From DATILI01 sp035476635 (GTDB taxonomy: Bacteria; Pseudomonadota; Gammaproteobacteria; Burkholderiales; Burkholderiaceae_C): a stretch of DNA of 25,588 nt. Made by a program: the position numbers and the translations under genes. Below the pieces are notes generated by a model that ran no database searches, was not told the origin of the DNA, and worked only from the letters and a program-made list of their open reading frames with translations. Location: assembly GCA_035476635.1 (NCBI GenBank), contig DATILI010000041.1, positions 1 through 25,588 of the forward strand, given 5' to 3'. This document shows, piece after piece, positions 1-7,751 of the stretch. Every line of letters starts with the position of its first letter. Position 1 is the first letter of the stretch.

Positions 1-193
1 TGTAGCGCTCGGTCAGGCCGGCGGCCAGCATGCGCGACAGCGTGTCCACCGGGCCGCCGGGCGGAAACGGCGCGACGATGGTGAACGGCTGGGCAGACAA
101 CTGCCTGGCCACGTCGCTCTGCGCATCGGCGGGTTGCCACAGCAATGCACAGGCGCCGGCTGCCAGGGTTTGGAACAGAAGTGAAATTCGCAT
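1..193 (-). CDS. Bug-family (tripartite tricarboxylate transporter) solute-binding protein, 5' part only
   Basis: Only the first 64 codons are present; the gene runs off the left edge. The N-terminus is a Sec signal peptide: basic MRIS, a hydrophobic stretch, then a likely cleavage after ...QPADA. It is followed by the TIVAPFPPGGPVDTLSRML block, the usual first beta-strand and ligand-loop signature of Bug/TctC periplasmic binding proteins. These proteins capture carboxylates or aromatic acids in the periplasm. It is the last gene of the ten-gene minus-strand operon, 14 bp after the VOC dioxygenase gene, so it may bind the operon's substrate. No membrane subunits (TctA/TctB) are in view; many Bug proteins are orphans. 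Family assignment is seen in sequence; the ligand is unknown. Confidence 0.85.
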   Translation of the reverse strand, partial: MRISLLFQTLAAGACALLWQPADAQSDVARQLSAQPFTIVAPFPPGGPVDTLSRMLAAGLTERY

Positions 194-207
194 GGCGCTT
201 GCTCGCT

Positions 208-1167
208 TTACTTGCGGTCGGTGATGAACTGGCCCTTGGGCGCGTCGGCACTCTTCTGGCGGCGCGTATTGCCGTCGATGCCGCCTTCGATGGCCCACTC
301 CGCAAACACGGTGGGGCCGGGCTCGAATTCGCGCGGCTTCCAGTCGGCCGTGAGCTGGTCCTCGTCGGCGTAGTACTCGACGAGCGCGCCGGCAGGGTTG
401 CGGAAGTACCAGAAGTAGGCGGACGAGATCGGGTGCCGGCCCGGGCCGAGCTGGGTTTCCCAGCCGCAGCGCGAGATATGCATGCCGCCACCAAACACTT
501 CATGGATGTCACGCACCGTGAACGCCACGTGGTTCAGCGCGGAATCGCCCGCAGGCCGCTGCAGCAGGAAGATGTCGTGGTGGCCGCCATCCGGCGCGCA
601 GCGCAGGAAGGCGCCGCGGCCGGGGTAGTGGTCGGATGCGGCGAAGCCGAAGCTCTCAAGGTAAAAACGCTCGCAGGCCGCCACGTCCTTGACGAAGAAC
701 ACCACATGCCCGACTTCAATCGGTGTGGCCCGCGCATAGGCCGGGCTGGCCTGGTTGACCCTGCCCTTGCGGCTCCAGGTGTTGTATTCGGCACTTTGCA
801 CATCGACGCTGCGCTTGCGCGTGACCTGCAGGCGCACCGAAAGACCATTGGGGTCGGTGCAACCGATGCGCCCTGCCTCTTGCACAAAGCCGGGCTGCTG
901 GCGGATGTTGCCGGCATAGCGCGCAAGATCAGCCTCGCCCTCCACGCCCCACACCACTTCGCGCAAAGTCGGCCCGGCTTCCATCGCAGGCGGCAGGCCG
1001 GCGCGTGCGGTGGCGGCCACGATCACGCGGCAACCGTTCAGGGTTTCGAACAGCAGCTGGTCGGCCTCTTCACTAATTAGGGTCAGACCCCAATCGAGGA
1101 AGAAGCGGCGGCAGGTCGGCAGGTCGTCCGCGCCGTAGGTGATTTCGTCGATGCCCAATACGCTCAT
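208..1167 (-). CDS. Two-domain VOC-superfamily (extradiol-type) dioxygenase
   Basis: 319 aa, two tandem glyoxalase/VOC domains (about 1-120 and 148-270). The second domain keeps a 2-His-1-Glu metal triad in the expected places: H154 (EVGHVVFF), H213 (LNHVAFTV) and E264 (LVEYYAD). The first domain lacks it, which is the arrangement of type I extradiol catechol dioxygenases. The product is therefore likely a cytoplasmic Fe(II) ring-cleavage dioxygenase or a related VOC enzyme. The ATG at 1167 was chosen because GGAGAA precedes it; an in-frame ATG at 1221 would overlap the upstream ALDH gene. The neighbouring alpha/beta hydrolase and aldehyde dehydrogenase are the two classic routes for meta-cleavage products. 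The codons at 1075-1095 are unusually AT-rich and carry a REP-like palindrome. The substrate is unknown. Confidence 0.85.
   Translation of the reverse strand: MSVLGIDEITYGADDLPTCRRFFLDWGLTLISEEADQLLFETLNGCRVIVAATARAGLPPAMEAGPTLREVVWGVEGEADLARYAGNIRQQPGFVQEAGRIGCTDPNGLSVRLQVTRKRSVDVQSAEYNTWSRKGRVNQASPAYARATPIEVGHVVFFVKDVAACERFYLESFGFAASDHYPGRGAFLRCAPDGGHHDIFLLQRPAGDSALNHVAFTVRDIHEVFGGGMHISRCGWETQLGPGRHPISSAYFWYFRNPAGALVEYYADEDQLTADWKPREFEPGPTVFAEWAIEGGIDGNTRRQKSADAPKGQFITDRK
1075..1095. repeat. REP-like palindrome inside the VOC dioxygenase gene
   Basis: A 21-bp near-palindrome centred on GGGTCAGACCC with AATT-type flanks (AATTA left, CCAATC right). It encodes WGLTLI within the coding frame and uses CTA-ATT-AGT codons that are out of character for this GC-rich gene. 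From memory, AATTGGGGTC-A-GACCCCAATT is a recurrent palindrome in proteobacterial intergenic regions near REP-associated transposases. It may be chance. Confidence 0.35.
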
Positions 1168-1192
1168 GTCATTCTCCGGATGCCGTGGGGAT

Positions 1193-2680
1193 TCAGTTGG
1201 CCCACGCCAACGGTTGTTCATTCAGACCCCAGTACAGGCTCTTTTGCTCCATGTACTGCAACAGGCCCAGGCGCCCTTTCTCGCGGCCCAGGCCGCTGTC
1301 GCGCCAGCCGCCGAACGGCGTGGAGATGGAGAACTGCTTGTAGGTGTTGATCCACACCGTGCCGGCCTGCACCGCGCGGCCCAGCTTCCAGGCGCGCTTG
1401 TAGTCGCGCGTCCAGATGCCGGCGGCCAGCGCATAGACGCTGTCGTTGGCCTGCGCGATCAGGTCGTCTTCGTTATCGAAGGGCATGGCCACCAGCACCG
1501 GGCCGAAGATTTCCTGCTGGCAGATCTGGTCGCTGTTCTTCACGCCTTCCAGGATCGTCGGTGTGTAGTAGTAGCCGCGCTCGTACAGCGCGCCTTGCGG
1601 CCGCTGGCCACCGGTGCGCACGCGCGCGCCTTCGGACAGGCCCAGTTCCACATAGCGCTCGATCGATTCGCGGTGCCTGGCGGTGATCAACGGGCCCATC
1701 TGGGTGCGCTCGTCGGCCGGATCGCCCACGCGCAATGCAGCTGCGCGCGCGGTCAGCCGATCCATGAACTCGCCATACAGCTTGCGCGCCACGAACAGGC
1801 GCGAGCCGGCGATGCAGGACTCGCCCGAGGAGCTGAAGATGCCGTAGAGCACGCCATTCACCGCATGGTCCAGGTCGGCGTCTTCCAGCACCATGGTGGC
1901 CGACTTGCCGCCCAGCTCCAGCGAGACCGGCATCATCTTGTCGGCCGCAATATGGGCGATGTGCTTGCCGGTGCTGGTGCCGCCGGTGAACGACACGCGC
2001 TTGACCAGCGGGTGCTTGGTGATGGCGTCGCCAATCACCGAGCCGCGCCCGGGCAGCACGCTGATCAGCCCCCTGGGCACACCGGCCGCTTCGCAAATCG
2101 CCGCGAGTTCCAGTGCCATCAGCGGTGTGGCCTCCGCCGGCTTGATGACGACGGCGTTGCCGGCGGCGAGCGCGGGCGCGACCTTCTGCGCCTCGCTGGC
2201 AATCGGCGAATTCCACGGCGTGATGGCGGCCACCACGCCCATGGGCTCGTACACGCTCATGGTCATGAAGTCGCCGCGCGACGGGGTGATGGTTTCTTCT
2301 AGCGTCTCGCAGGCGCTGGCGAAAAACTGGAAGGTGCCGGCGGCGCTGGCCACCAGGTTGCGCGTTTCGGTGATCGGCTTGCCGTTGTCCAGGCGTTGGC
2401 GCTGGGCCAGCGGCTCGGCGCGCTCGCGGATCAGCGCGGCCACGCGGTACAGCACGGCGGCGCGCTCATGCGGCTTGGCCTGGGCCCAGCCGCTGGTGCG
2501 AAACGCATGGTCGGCGCGCGCAATGGCTTCATCGACATCGGCCAGGCTCGGTGCGCGCAGCCGCGCCACGACCTCGCCCGTGGCCGGATACAGCGTCGCG
2601 GTTTCATCGCCGCCACCCAGCCGCATTTCGCCGCCGATGTTGATGGGAAGCAACTCTTTCGATTCGGTGATGAGCGACAC
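1193..2680 (-). CDS. NAD(P)+-dependent aldehyde dehydrogenase
   Basis: 495 aa, full-length ALDH superfamily enzyme. Catalytic residues are in place: N157 (TPWNSP, oxyanion hole), K180 (IKPAEATP, cofactor), FTGGTSTGK (Rossmann contact), E255 (LELGGKS, general base) and C289 (SSGESCIAGSR, nucleophile). It should oxidise an aldehyde or semialdehyde to an acid in the cytoplasm. It resembles the betaine-aldehyde and hydroxymuconic-semialdehyde dehydrogenase groups, but specificity cannot be read. The start is GTG at 2680, preceded by AAGGAG seven bases upstream; a longer open frame continues into nadX and was rejected. It begins 11 bp after nadX and ends 25 bp before the VOC dioxygenase, so the three are translated from one message. 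Confidence 0.9.
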   Translation of the reverse strand: MSLITESKELLPINIGGEMRLGGGDETATLYPATGEVVARLRAPSLADVDEAIARADHAFRTSGWAQAKPHERAAVLYRVAALIRERAEPLAQRQRLDNGKPITETRNLVASAAGTFQFFASACETLEETITPSRGDFMTMSVYEPMGVVAAITPWNSPIASEAQKVAPALAAGNAVVIKPAEATPLMALELAAICEAAGVPRGLISVLPGRGSVIGDAITKHPLVKRVSFTGGTSTGKHIAHIAADKMMPVSLELGGKSATMVLEDADLDHAVNGVLYGIFSSSGESCIAGSRLFVARKLYGEFMDRLTARAAALRVGDPADERTQMGPLITARHRESIERYVELGLSEGARVRTGGQRPQGALYERGYYYTPTILEGVKNSDQICQQEIFGPVLVAMPFDNEDDLIAQANDSVYALAAGIWTRDYKRAWKLGRAVQAGTVWINTYKQFSISTPFGGWRDSGLGREKGRLGLLQYMEQKSLYWGLNEQPLAWAN

Positions 2681-2691
2681 GCGCAATCTCC

Positions 2692-3498
2692 TTAGATGGC
2701 CACAGCGCGGCCGCGGTTCTGCAGCGCGCGTACCACGCTGTAGACCGTCAGCGCGGAAGTCTTGGGGTTGGCCGCCAGTGGCTTGCCGCGCATCGTCAGT
2801 TCGAAGCTGCCGAAGGCGCCATGTGCTTCCACGTGGTGCACGTTGTCGGCCACGGCCGGATCGGCAAACAATTGCACCTGCGTGCGCTTCAGGCCCAAGC
2901 CGGCGAACGACAAGGTGGCGGCCACGTTGGCGTTCTTCGGGTAAAGCTGCGCGGCCTCTTCGGCGCTGCCGCTGAAGATGCAGTGCGCCGTGGTGAGGCT
3001 GTCGAGATCGCACACCTTTTCAGCGGGCGTGCCCTTCCAGGCCTGCGGCGGCTTGCGGCCGGTGTAAACAACTGAGTCGAGCCCGCCCACGCGTGCGGCG
3101 GATAGCGCATCGATGCCGCCCATGGCGCCCGCGAGCAACTGCACCTGCGTCTTGCCGCGCACGGCGGCCTGCTCCAGCATCTGCGCCATGCCGGGCGCGC
3201 TCAAGGCGCCGACGGAGGCCACCAGGCAGGGAATGCCGCGCTCCAGCGCCGGCACCACATGCTCGGCGATGGCGCTGTGGCCGGCGCACTCGACCACCAG
3301 GTCGGGCGCAAGGTCATCACCCGCCAGCGTCTGGACGATGCGCGCCTGTGGCGCCCAGCGCGCAAGCGTCGCCGCGGCCTGGCCGTTCGCGTCGTGCACT
3401 GTCACCACGCGGTCGATCCGCACATCGGGATCGCCGTGCAACAGCTCCAGCACACTGGCGCCAATCGCGCCGCAACCAATCATGGCAACTCTGAGCAT
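2692..3498 (-). CDS. nadX: L-aspartate dehydrogenase (DUF108/NadX family)
   Basis: 268 aa. The N-terminal Rossmann fold has GCGAIG at 8-13. VECAGH near 69-74, YTGRKP, YPKNANVAAT (186-195), an H221-H222 pair in the catalytic-His region and KPLAANPKTSALT are conserved, and as I recall are nearly identical in the characterised Cupriavidus (Ralstonia) enzyme. That enzyme catalyses NAD(P)-linked interconversion of aspartate with iminoaspartate or oxaloacetate plus ammonia. In some bacteria NadX feeds NAD synthesis, but no nadA or nadC is nearby. Its place between a ThDP enzyme and an aldehyde dehydrogenase suggests a catabolic job, perhaps on another amino or imino acid. The ATG at 3498 is chosen because it starts exactly at the Rossmann strand (MLRVAMIGCG) and sits 13 bp after the ThDP gene. 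Confidence 0.85.
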   Translation of the reverse strand: MLRVAMIGCGAIGASVLELLHGDPDVRIDRVVTVHDANGQAAATLARWAPQARIVQTLAGDDLAPDLVVECAGHSAIAEHVVPALERGIPCLVASVGALSAPGMAQMLEQAAVRGKTQVQLLAGAMGGIDALSAARVGGLDSVVYTGRKPPQAWKGTPAEKVCDLDSLTTAHCIFSGSAEEAAQLYPKNANVAATLSFAGLGLKRTQVQLFADPAVADNVHHVEAHGAFGSFELTMRGKPLAANPKTSALTVYSVVRALQNRGRAVAI

Positions 3499-3511
3499 GG
3501 TGTGGTGTCCT

Positions 3512-5182
3512 TCAGGCAACGGCCGCGATCTTGGTCGGCGGGCCGGCAAATGCGGTCTTGAAGCTGCCGATGGAGAGCATGTCGATCTCCAGGATGAACG
3601 GGCCGCTGGCGGATAGCGCCCTGTCCAGCCCGCTGCCCAGATCGGCCAGATTGCTGACGCGCACGTGGCCCAGCCGCAGCGCGGCGCACAGTTGCGCGTA
3701 GTCGGGCGTGTGCAGGTCCACGTAGCAGCGGCGGCCGCCGTACTGCGCGTCCTGGATGTTCTGGATCACGCCGTAGCGCTGGTCGTTCATCAGCACGAAG
3801 ACAACATCGGCCTTTTCCTGCACGGCCGTGGCCAGCTCGCCCAGGTTCAGGATGAAGCCGCCGTCGCCCGAGAGGCAAAAGGTCTTGCGGCCCGAATTGG
3901 TGACGGCCGCACCCACGGCCGCGCCCACGCCCATCGCCAGGCCCTGGCCGATGCCGCCGCCCAGGGCGTGCACGCCGGCGCGCGGGTCGAAGATCTGCAG
4001 CTGGCGATTGCCCCAGGTGCTGTTGGAGACCGTCACGTCGCGCACCCAGTTGAAGTTGCGGCCGGCCGCCTGTTGCAACTGACTCACCAGTTCGGTGTAC
4101 GGGCCGAGGCCATCGAGCAGCGCTTTCTCGGCGGCCACGCGCGCGGCACGCAGGTCGGCCATGAAGGCGGGGTCGATGTCCAGGCGGCCCTGCAGGCGGT
4201 CCGCCAGGCCATCGAGCACCAGCGCTGCGTCGCCGGTGACAAAGTAGTCGGTGGCATAGCAGCGGCCTTCGGCCGCGTGGTCCACGTCCACACGATAAAG
4301 CGGGCGCGGCAGCTTGAGTTCGTACTTGAGCGTTTCATTACCGCGCAGGCGCGAGCCCACCACCACCATCGCGTCGCAGCTCTGGTAGAAGTTCTCGACC
4401 TGCTTGTGCAGGTTGTAGGCGCCCAGCGATCGCGCATCGTCTTCGGCCACGATGCCGCGGCCCTGCGTGCTGGAGACCACACCGACCCCCATCGCCATCA
4501 GGCGCGCGACGGCGGCGCCGGCATGGCGCGCGCCACCGCCCAGCCACAGCAGCGGGCGGCGCGCCTTGGCCAGGCGCTCGGCCAGTTCGTCCAGCGCGCG
4601 CGCAGCGGGTGCGGTGGGTGCGATGGCCAATGGCTGCAGGTCGGTCGGCATCGGGATCAGCGCGGCCTGGATATCGATCGGGATTTCGACGCTGACCGGC
4701 CCGGTGGGCGCGGTCAGCGCGGTCTGCACTGCGAGCTTGATGGTGCTCAAGGCGGTTTCGACGCTGCGCACGCGAAACGCCGCCTTGGACACCGCCTGCA
4801 GCATGCTGAGCTGGTCAGGCGCCTCGTGGATGTACGAAAGGCTCTGGTCCAGGTACGGCGTTTCGATCTGGCCGGTCAGGTGCAACAACGGCGTGCCGGC
4901 GGTGAGCGCCTCCACCATGGCGCCTGCCGCATTGCCCGCCGCCGTGCCGGTGCTGGTCAGGCACACACCCAGGCTGCCGGTGGTACGGGCGTAGGCATCG
5001 GCCATGTTGGTGCCGCCGGCCTCGCCGCGCGCCATCACGAAGCGGATCTGCCCGCGCTCGTGGAAGGCATCGAGGATGGGCATGTTGTGGATGGAAATCA
5101 CGCCGAAGGCGGCTTTCACGCCGCACTCCTCGAGGAATGCGGCAATGGCGGCACCGACCGTGATTTGTTGGGGATTAGGCAT
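3512..5182 (-). CDS. Thiamine diphosphate-dependent enzyme (acetolactate synthase/benzoylformate decarboxylase fold)
   Basis: 556 aa with the three-domain layout of this family. The N-terminal PYR domain carries the cofactor-activating glutamate E54 (MARGEAGGTNMADAYART). A central TPP_enzyme_M domain spans about 190-330. The C-terminal PP domain has the ThDP/Mg motif, GDG at 439-441 followed 26 residues later by N466-D467. It should decarboxylate or ligate a 2-oxo acid in the cytoplasm. No FAD-binding or regulatory-subunit signature marks it as a true acetolactate synthase, and no ilvN is nearby. The ATG at 5182 overlaps the 3' end of the SDR gene by 8 bp, which implies translational coupling. 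The product, an aldehyde or acyloin, could feed the aldehyde dehydrogenase two genes downstream. The substrate is unknown. Confidence 0.85.
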   Translation of the reverse strand: MPNPQQITVGAAIAAFLEECGVKAAFGVISIHNMPILDAFHERGQIRFVMARGEAGGTNMADAYARTTGSLGVCLTSTGTAAGNAAGAMVEALTAGTPLLHLTGQIETPYLDQSLSYIHEAPDQLSMLQAVSKAAFRVRSVETALSTIKLAVQTALTAPTGPVSVEIPIDIQAALIPMPTDLQPLAIAPTAPAARALDELAERLAKARRPLLWLGGGARHAGAAVARLMAMGVGVVSSTQGRGIVAEDDARSLGAYNLHKQVENFYQSCDAMVVVGSRLRGNETLKYELKLPRPLYRVDVDHAAEGRCYATDYFVTGDAALVLDGLADRLQGRLDIDPAFMADLRAARVAAEKALLDGLGPYTELVSQLQQAAGRNFNWVRDVTVSNSTWGNRQLQIFDPRAGVHALGGGIGQGLAMGVGAAVGAAVTNSGRKTFCLSGDGGFILNLGELATAVQEKADVVFVLMNDQRYGVIQNIQDAQYGGRRCYVDLHTPDYAQLCAALRLGHVRVSNLADLGSGLDRALSASGPFILEIDMLSIGSFKTAFAGPPTKIAAVA

Positions 5183-5987
5183 GGTGGGAAAGACCTCCGG
5201 AAACGTCGATGTGGCTGCCCGTCGTGTAAGACGACAGCGCGGTGGCGAGGAAGAAAATGGCGCGCGCTGCCTCTTGCGGCAGGCCCAGGCGGCCAAGCGG
5301 AATATGTTTGCGGCGGCTGAGCTCGCCGGTCCAGGCGGCCCAGTCCTGGGTGCGGTTCTCGCGCGCCTCGAAGCGGCGGCGCCATTGGCCGGACTCGATC
5401 AGGCCGACCAGGATGCCATTGACACGCACGCCCATGGGCGCGAATTCGGTGGCCATGGAGCGCACCAGGTTCTTGATGCCGGCACGCGCGGCCGAGGTCG
5501 CGACCATGTGCGGCTCGGGCTGCGCAGCCAGCAGCGAGTTGACGCAGACGATGGCGGATGACTGATCGACGGAGCCCGGCTGGCGCCTGAGCTGCGGCAG
5601 GAAGGCGCGCGTGGGGTAAATCACCGAGAAGAACTTCAGGTGCAGCTCTTCGGTCCAGGCACTGTCTTGCGTATCGGCGAAGGTCGACACGCGGCCCTGG
5701 CCGGCGTTGTTCACCAGGATGGACGCGGCGCCCAGTTCGCGCTCGCAGTTTTCGGCAAAGCGCTGCACCTCGGCCGCATCCAGAACATTGCAGGCGGCGG
5801 CATGCAGGCGCGCTTGCGGAAACCGTTCCCGCAGGTCCGCTTCGGCGCTGCGCAGGCGCTTTTCGTCGCGGCCGCAAAAGGCCACGGCCGCGCCACCTTG
5901 CAGCAGCAGGTCCACCGTGGCCAGGCCGATGCCGGACGAGCCGCCGGTGACGACAGCCACCGTGTTTTCCAAGGCGATGAGGTTCAT
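5175..5987 (-). CDS. Atypical short-chain dehydrogenase/reductase lacking the Tyr-Lys pair
   Basis: 270 aa, SDR fold. The cofactor loop TGGSSGIG (14-21) and NNAG (93-96) are intact. S151 stands where the catalytic Ser belongs, but 13 residues later the expected YxxxK reads T164-S-A-A-R168 (ATSAARAG). The classical Tyr and Lys are therefore absent. The downstream helix and the C-terminal substrate loop look normal, so the gene is not decaying. It may use another chemistry, bind NAD(P) without classical catalysis, or belong to a divergent SDR branch. It starts 6 bp after the IclR gene and its 3' end overlaps the ThDP gene by 8 bp. The best guess is that it works on the ThDP enzyme's substrate or product. 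Confidence 0.85.
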   Translation of the reverse strand: MNLIALENTVAVVTGGSSGIGLATVDLLLQGGAAVAFCGRDEKRLRSAEADLRERFPQARLHAAACNVLDAAEVQRFAENCERELGAASILVNNAGQGRVSTFADTQDSAWTEELHLKFFSVIYPTRAFLPQLRRQPGSVDQSSAIVCVNSLLAAQPEPHMVATSAARAGIKNLVRSMATEFAPMGVRVNGILVGLIESGQWRRRFEARENRTQDWAAWTGELSRRKHIPLGRLGLPQEAARAIFFLATALSSYTTGSHIDVSGGLSHHA

Positions 5988-5993
5988 GGGGTT

Positions 5994-6833
5994 TCAGCGC
6001 GGGCGCAGCGCGACAACCTTGTCGGCGCCTTCGCTGCGCGGTTGGTAGTTCAAGAGGCGCGACAACTCGTCGGCCGAGGCGCGTACGCGCTGCACCAGAT
6101 CGTCGAGCCGGCCTTCGTCGATATGGCCCGAGGGAATCGTGGCGCCCAGGGCGGCAATGATGCGCGTGCTGCCGTCGCGCACCGGCGCGGCGATGGTGGA
6201 GATGCTCGACTCGTAGAAGCCTTCGCCCAGCACATAGCCGCGCTGGCGGTCGACCTCGACCATGTTGAAGAGTTCCAGCACGGTCTTGGGCGTGCTGCCG
6301 GAAAACACTTCAAGGTGTTCTTCGGGATACAGCGCGCGCAGCTCCGGCAGGCTCAGGTCTTCCAGCAGGATTCGGCCCAGCACCGTGGCGTGCGCGGGCA
6401 GGCGCGTGCCCACGCGCACCGAACTCGTGAGCGGCGTCGGCGGCGTGACCTTGGCCACGTAGACGATGGAGCGGCCGTCGCGCACGACCAGGTTGCAGGG
6501 ATAGCGGATCTCGTCGCATAGGCGCGCCAACAGCGGCTGGCCAAGCTCGGTCAGCTCCAGTGAAGAAAGGTATTCGAAGCCCAGCCGCAGCACCGCGAGC
6601 CCCAGGCGGTAGTCGTTGCCGTTGCCGATGCGTTCGATGAAGCCCATGGTCTCCAGCGTATTGAGCAGGCGGAACACCGTGGAGCGTGGCAGGTCGAGCC
6701 GGCGCGCGAGCTCGGGCGCGCCCAGGGTGCGGCTGTCGCGGCTGAATTCGCCGAGGAGGCGCAGGCCGCGCTCCAGGGCCGGCACGATGTATTTGTCGTT
6801 GCCGCTGTCTTCGGTGAGGGTGTTGTCAGCCAT
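5994..6833 (-). CDS. IclR-family transcriptional regulator
   Basis: 279 aa. An N-terminal winged helix-turn-helix (about 16-78) contains the recognition region LDLPRSTVFRLLNTLETMGFIER. It is followed by the IclR effector-binding domain (about 90-265), with the usual LPAHATVLGRILL and Y-ES--T-AAPV blocks. IclR proteins often sense aromatic or small organic acids and act as repressors or activators. The gene is fourth in the operon, and its start overlaps the hydrolase 3' end by 8 bp. It is thus co-transcribed with the enzymes it probably controls, allowing autoregulation. The likely binding region is the set of inverted repeats at 9207-9277. The effector is unknown. Confidence 0.92.
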   Translation of the reverse strand: MADNTLTEDSGNDKYIVPALERGLRLLGEFSRDSRTLGAPELARRLDLPRSTVFRLLNTLETMGFIERIGNGNDYRLGLAVLRLGFEYLSSLELTELGQPLLARLCDEIRYPCNLVVRDGRSIVYVAKVTPPTPLTSSVRVGTRLPAHATVLGRILLEDLSLPELRALYPEEHLEVFSGSTPKTVLELFNMVEVDRQRGYVLGEGFYESSISTIAAPVRDGSTRIIAALGATIPSGHIDEGRLDDLVQRVRASADELSRLLNYQPRSEGADKVVALRPR

Positions 6834-7740
6834 GGTGTTGTTGTGCTCCGGTTGCTTGTTGCGCAGCGCGCGTGATCAGGCGCGCGACCGCTTCAGGTTG
6901 CTCCACAGGGCTGGCATGGCCAGCGCCGTCGATCAAGTCAAATGGCGCGGCAAGCAGGTTGGCCCAGGCGCGGCAGGCGGCGGGCGGGGTGACCACATCG
7001 GTATCGCCGCAGTGCACTTCCATCGGGGCCGCGAGGCCGCGGCTGGCGCCCAGGTCGCTGCCGCACAGGAGCTCCACGGCTTGCAGATAGCCGGCGGGGT
7101 TCAGGCGCGCGGCGTTCCACTGCACCCAGGCGCGGGCGGCGGCATCGGCCGCGGGTGTCAGCAGGCGCTGGGGAATGCGCTCGGCCAGGCCGTTGACGCC
7201 CCATGCTTGCAATGCCTCGCGGCGCTCGTTGAGCACGCGCGCACGCTGCTCGGCCTGGCCAGGCGCACCATAGCCGCCGGCCGGGCTGATCAGCACGACC
7301 CGCGCGACACTGCCGGCACCCGGGCCGCGCGCATAGGCGCAAGCCATCAGCGCACCGAGGGAGTGGCCCACCAGCACGCAGCGGCGAATCTCAAGCGCCT
7401 GCAGCAATTCATGCAGGCGCGCGGCGTAGTCCGCATCCGTTGGCGCATCGGCAGGCAATGGGGTCGACTGGCCATAGCCCGGCGCATCCCATGCGATGAC
7501 ATGGGCTTGTTCGCCCAGCAGCACCGCCGACTGCAGCCAGGAGGCCGCACCCGAGCTGATGCCGTGCAGCAGCACGAGGCTCGGCAAATCGTCCGCCAGT
7601 CGGCCCGGCACCCCGCACTGGCGCACCGCCAGCTGCGCGCCCGAGGCCAGGCGCACGACACGCTCGCCAAAACGCTGCGCCAGCAAGTCCAGTGATGGCT
7701 GCAGCAAGGCGTGGTCGACGGTGGCCGGTGCGGGGGTCAT
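6826..7740 (-). CDS. Alpha/beta hydrolase (meta-cleavage-product-hydrolase-like)
   Basis: 304 aa alpha/beta-hydrolase fold. LLHGISSG (57-64) forms the oxyanion loop, S127 is the nucleophile in GHSLG, D248 (GDTDVVTP) is the acid and H275 (GAGHASPVEQP) the base, so the triad is complete. There is no signal peptide, so it is cytoplasmic. With a VOC extradiol-type dioxygenase in the same operon, a carbon-carbon hydrolase for a ring-fission product is attractive, but an esterase or lactonase role is equally compatible. The ATG at 7740 lies 11 bp after the cupin gene; the open frame extends upstream into the cupin gene and was not used. Confidence 0.87.
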   Translation of the reverse strand: MTPAPATVDHALLQPSLDLLAQRFGERVVRLASGAQLAVRQCGVPGRLADDLPSLVLLHGISSGAASWLQSAVLLGEQAHVIAWDAPGYGQSTPLPADAPTDADYAARLHELLQALEIRRCVLVGHSLGALMACAYARGPGAGSVARVVLISPAGGYGAPGQAEQRARVLNERREALQAWGVNGLAERIPQRLLTPAADAAARAWVQWNAARLNPAGYLQAVELLCGSDLGASRGLAAPMEVHCGDTDVVTPPAACRAWANLLAAPFDLIDGAGHASPVEQPEAVARLITRAAQQATGAQQHHG

Positions 7741-7751
7741 GTGGGATGGGC

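Noticed and set aside
3665..5320. Open frame of 551 codons on the plus strand opposite the ThDP and SDR genes
   Set aside because: Its translation is rich in Arg, His, Gln and Ala with no domain motif, and the opposite strand has unmistakable catalytic motifs. It is a GC-rich shadow frame.
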